From contig CAJNDS010000316.1 in NCBI GenBank assembly GCA_905221605.1, forward strand, positions 65,001 through 129,000: 64,000 bases of DNA, written 5' to 3'. Below the pieces are notes generated by a model. The model was not told where the DNA came from. It was given only the letters and a program-made list of their open reading frames with translations, and searched no databases. Made by a program: the position numbers and the translations under genes. The DNA comes from Symbiodinium natans (lineage: Eukaryota > Sar > Dinophyceae > Suessiales > Symbiodiniaceae). Positions 62,628 to 64,000 of the stretch are shown piece by piece (position 1 is the first letter of the stretch; each line of letters begins with the position of its first letter).

Positions 62628-62824
62628 AGACGCCTCTATTGGCGCCTTTTAAAGCTTCCGGCTTCCTGTTTCCAGCTTCCCGAAACACTCCTGCTTCAAG
62701 CTTCCCCTTAGTGGCGAAATAGCCTTCAGAAGCTCTTCGTTCGAAGTTGTACACCAGGCCGCCGTGGCAAGTACCCACCCTTGAACCCAAGTCCTGGCCT
62801 TGAAGCCCTATCGTCTCCTAAATC

Positions 62825-62884
62825 AGGGTTTAGGGTTTAGGGTTTAGGATTTAGGGTTTAGGGTTTAGGGCTTAGGGTTTAGGC
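62825..62884. repeat. TTTAGGG array
   Basis: Eight to nine heptamers with single-base variants. Confidence 0.9.
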
Positions 62885-63046
62885 TACCGCCAGTTGGGAT
62901 TCCAGAGTGTGGCTTCGGTTCAAGACGAAGAGGCTATCATTGCTTCCCTTGAAAGGCTTTGGTTGTCACGAGCTGATGCTTCCCGTTCGGTGTCGTGGTG
63001 CCTTTTCGGCTGACTTCTCCCGTTTGGTGTCAATTCCTTGCGCAGC

Positions 63047-63127
63047 GACGGAATAATAGTACTCCCTCATGGTCCTTATATTATACTATAATCACCCCCC
63101 CAACCCTGTTCTAATTATTGAGCCCCC
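63047..63127. mobile_element. Family B miniature element
   Basis: CGACGGAATAATAGTACTCC, ATATTATACTATAATCACCC and CTGTTCTAATTATTGAGCCCCC fit the family. The left G-run is eroded. Confidence 0.45.
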
Positions 63128-63141
63128 GTGTTTACGCAGAG

Positions 63142-63306
63142 AACCCTAAACCCTAAACCCTTAACCCTGTTTCCTAAGCCCTAAACCCGAAACCCTAAAC
63201 CCTAAACCCTAAGCCCTAAACCCTAAACCCTAAACCCTAAGCCCTAAACCCCAAACCCTAAACCCTAAACCCTAAACCCTGTTTCCTAAACCCTAAACCC
63301 TAAACC
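63142..63306. repeat. CCCTAAA array with CCCTGTTTCCTAA interruptions
   Basis: About 20 C-strand heptamers. CCCTGTTTCCTAA occurs twice, suggesting a higher-order duplication. Confidence 0.9.
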
Positions 63307-63308
63307 AG

Positions 63309-63392
63309 GAGAATCAAAAGATGGACGAGCTCAAGGAGATGATTGGCAACCTAGCTTTGAGTTCCTTACTTGGTGGTTCAGGGTACTTCTGA
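63309..63392 (+). CDS. Candidate coiled-coil exon
   Basis: Starts right after CCCTAAACCAG, so the array edge supplies the acceptor. The frame ENQKMDELKEMIGNLALSSL continues to TGA; coding character fades after NLA. Confidence 0.35.
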   Translation, partial: ENQKMDELKEMIGNLALSSLLGGSGYF

Positions 63393-64000
63393 GCCAAATT
63401 CTAGCTGTACTTACACAACTGTACTTATCATCATAAGTGGGGCTCTTTTTAGGGGCTTATAAGTGGGTTATCAGTACAGTTAGTAGGTACCATGAGCCTC
63501 CAAGCATGGCGTCCTTCGTTGAACCAAAATATTTGCCACAGGTATAGCAGTTGCAGGTATTCTTTAATTGCAAAGAGTCGTGTAGTAATTCGTCGTCTCA
63601 GCAGCAGTGCAGAGTTTGGCATCTACGCGCAGGCCCTTGAGGGGGGGGGGGGGGGGGGGGGGGGGAAGGTTTTGAGGGGGTTTCCCTAGCAGGCCCCTAC
63701 AGAGCCCTGGCCGTGAATGTTCACCAACAAAACCACGGCCTTACGTGTCTTTGGCCCGCCGGCTGCCTCAGACCACTTGTGGGTTCGGGGGCTTCGTGCT
63801 GCTTTGACGATTGAGGCAGCTTCGCCCAGAGAAAGCAGGCACTGGCGTGGAGCGTCGGAGTTCTTTGGGTCCTGGGAGCTGCTGATGTCAAGTCTAAGAA
63901 CCGCGGCTCTCCGATTCACCGTGGATCCCAGGGATCACATGCATTGATGGGCAACTTGCAGAGTTAAGGCAAGCTGCAGTTACATTGAGCTCAGAGACGC
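63393..64000. other. No supported gene
   Basis: Contains CTGTACTTATCATCATAAGT and ACTTATAAG-type palindromic sequence (63405-63485) and a long G run (63641-63664). Terminal frames are unsupported. Confidence 0.35.

Overview
The window looks like nuclear DNA of a dinoflagellate (Symbiodiniaceae-like), inferred from three things. (1) TTTAGGG/CCCTAAA heptamers, the plant and dinoflagellate type of telomere repeat, are scattered in more than forty tracts on both strands. (2) It carries a Ty1/copia-type element whose Gag has a C-x8-C-x5-C-x3-H zinc finger. (3) It carries a BED-finger/hAT-like transposase of a type I recall from dinoflagellate genomes. No bacterial operons, Shine-Dalgarno sites, rRNA, tRNA or CRISPR arrays were found. 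Most long open frames are artefacts of AT microsatellites, acidic or basic codon repeats, or heptamer arrays, and were left out.

Layout. 1-1700: the 3' part of a gene for a very acidic tandem-repeat protein, best read as three exons. 2400-10250: microsatellites, heptamer arrays, a miniature element and several exon-like islands. 10300-11800: GC minisatellites and an AT-rich degenerate repeat. 12540-14392: a minus-strand hAT-like transposase gene with an 80-bp intron, truncated at a 216-bp duplicated block. 16440-17935: a duplicated module with two tiny membrane-segment ORFs. 17900-31600: heptamer arrays alternating with about twenty short exon-like islands, all on the plus strand. 34892-40540: an LTR retrotransposon with identical 227-bp LTRs, inserted into a CCCTAA repeat. 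40550-64000: more arrays, islands, microsatellites and fold-back elements.

Retrotransposon. It has a 5-bp target duplication, a polypurine tract, a Gag/zinc-finger/protease/start-of-integrase ORF and a remnant of RNase H. The rest of integrase and all of reverse transcriptase are missing, so this copy cannot be autonomous. Upstream of Gag is a second ORF with the four-motif layout of HAD-superfamily hydrolases, and each LTR contains an 11-bp match to the 3' end of the dinoflagellate spliced leader. These two features are the strongest candidates for something undescribed.

The exon-like islands are short (about 40-150 bp), GC-rich and in one orientation. They often start right after a pyrimidine-AG and sometimes end at GTAAGG/GTGAGG-type donors, and several sit directly between heptamer arrays. 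I read them as exons of one or more long intron-dense plus-strand genes, with repeats filling the introns. No product could be named for most, and no transcript evidence is available here.
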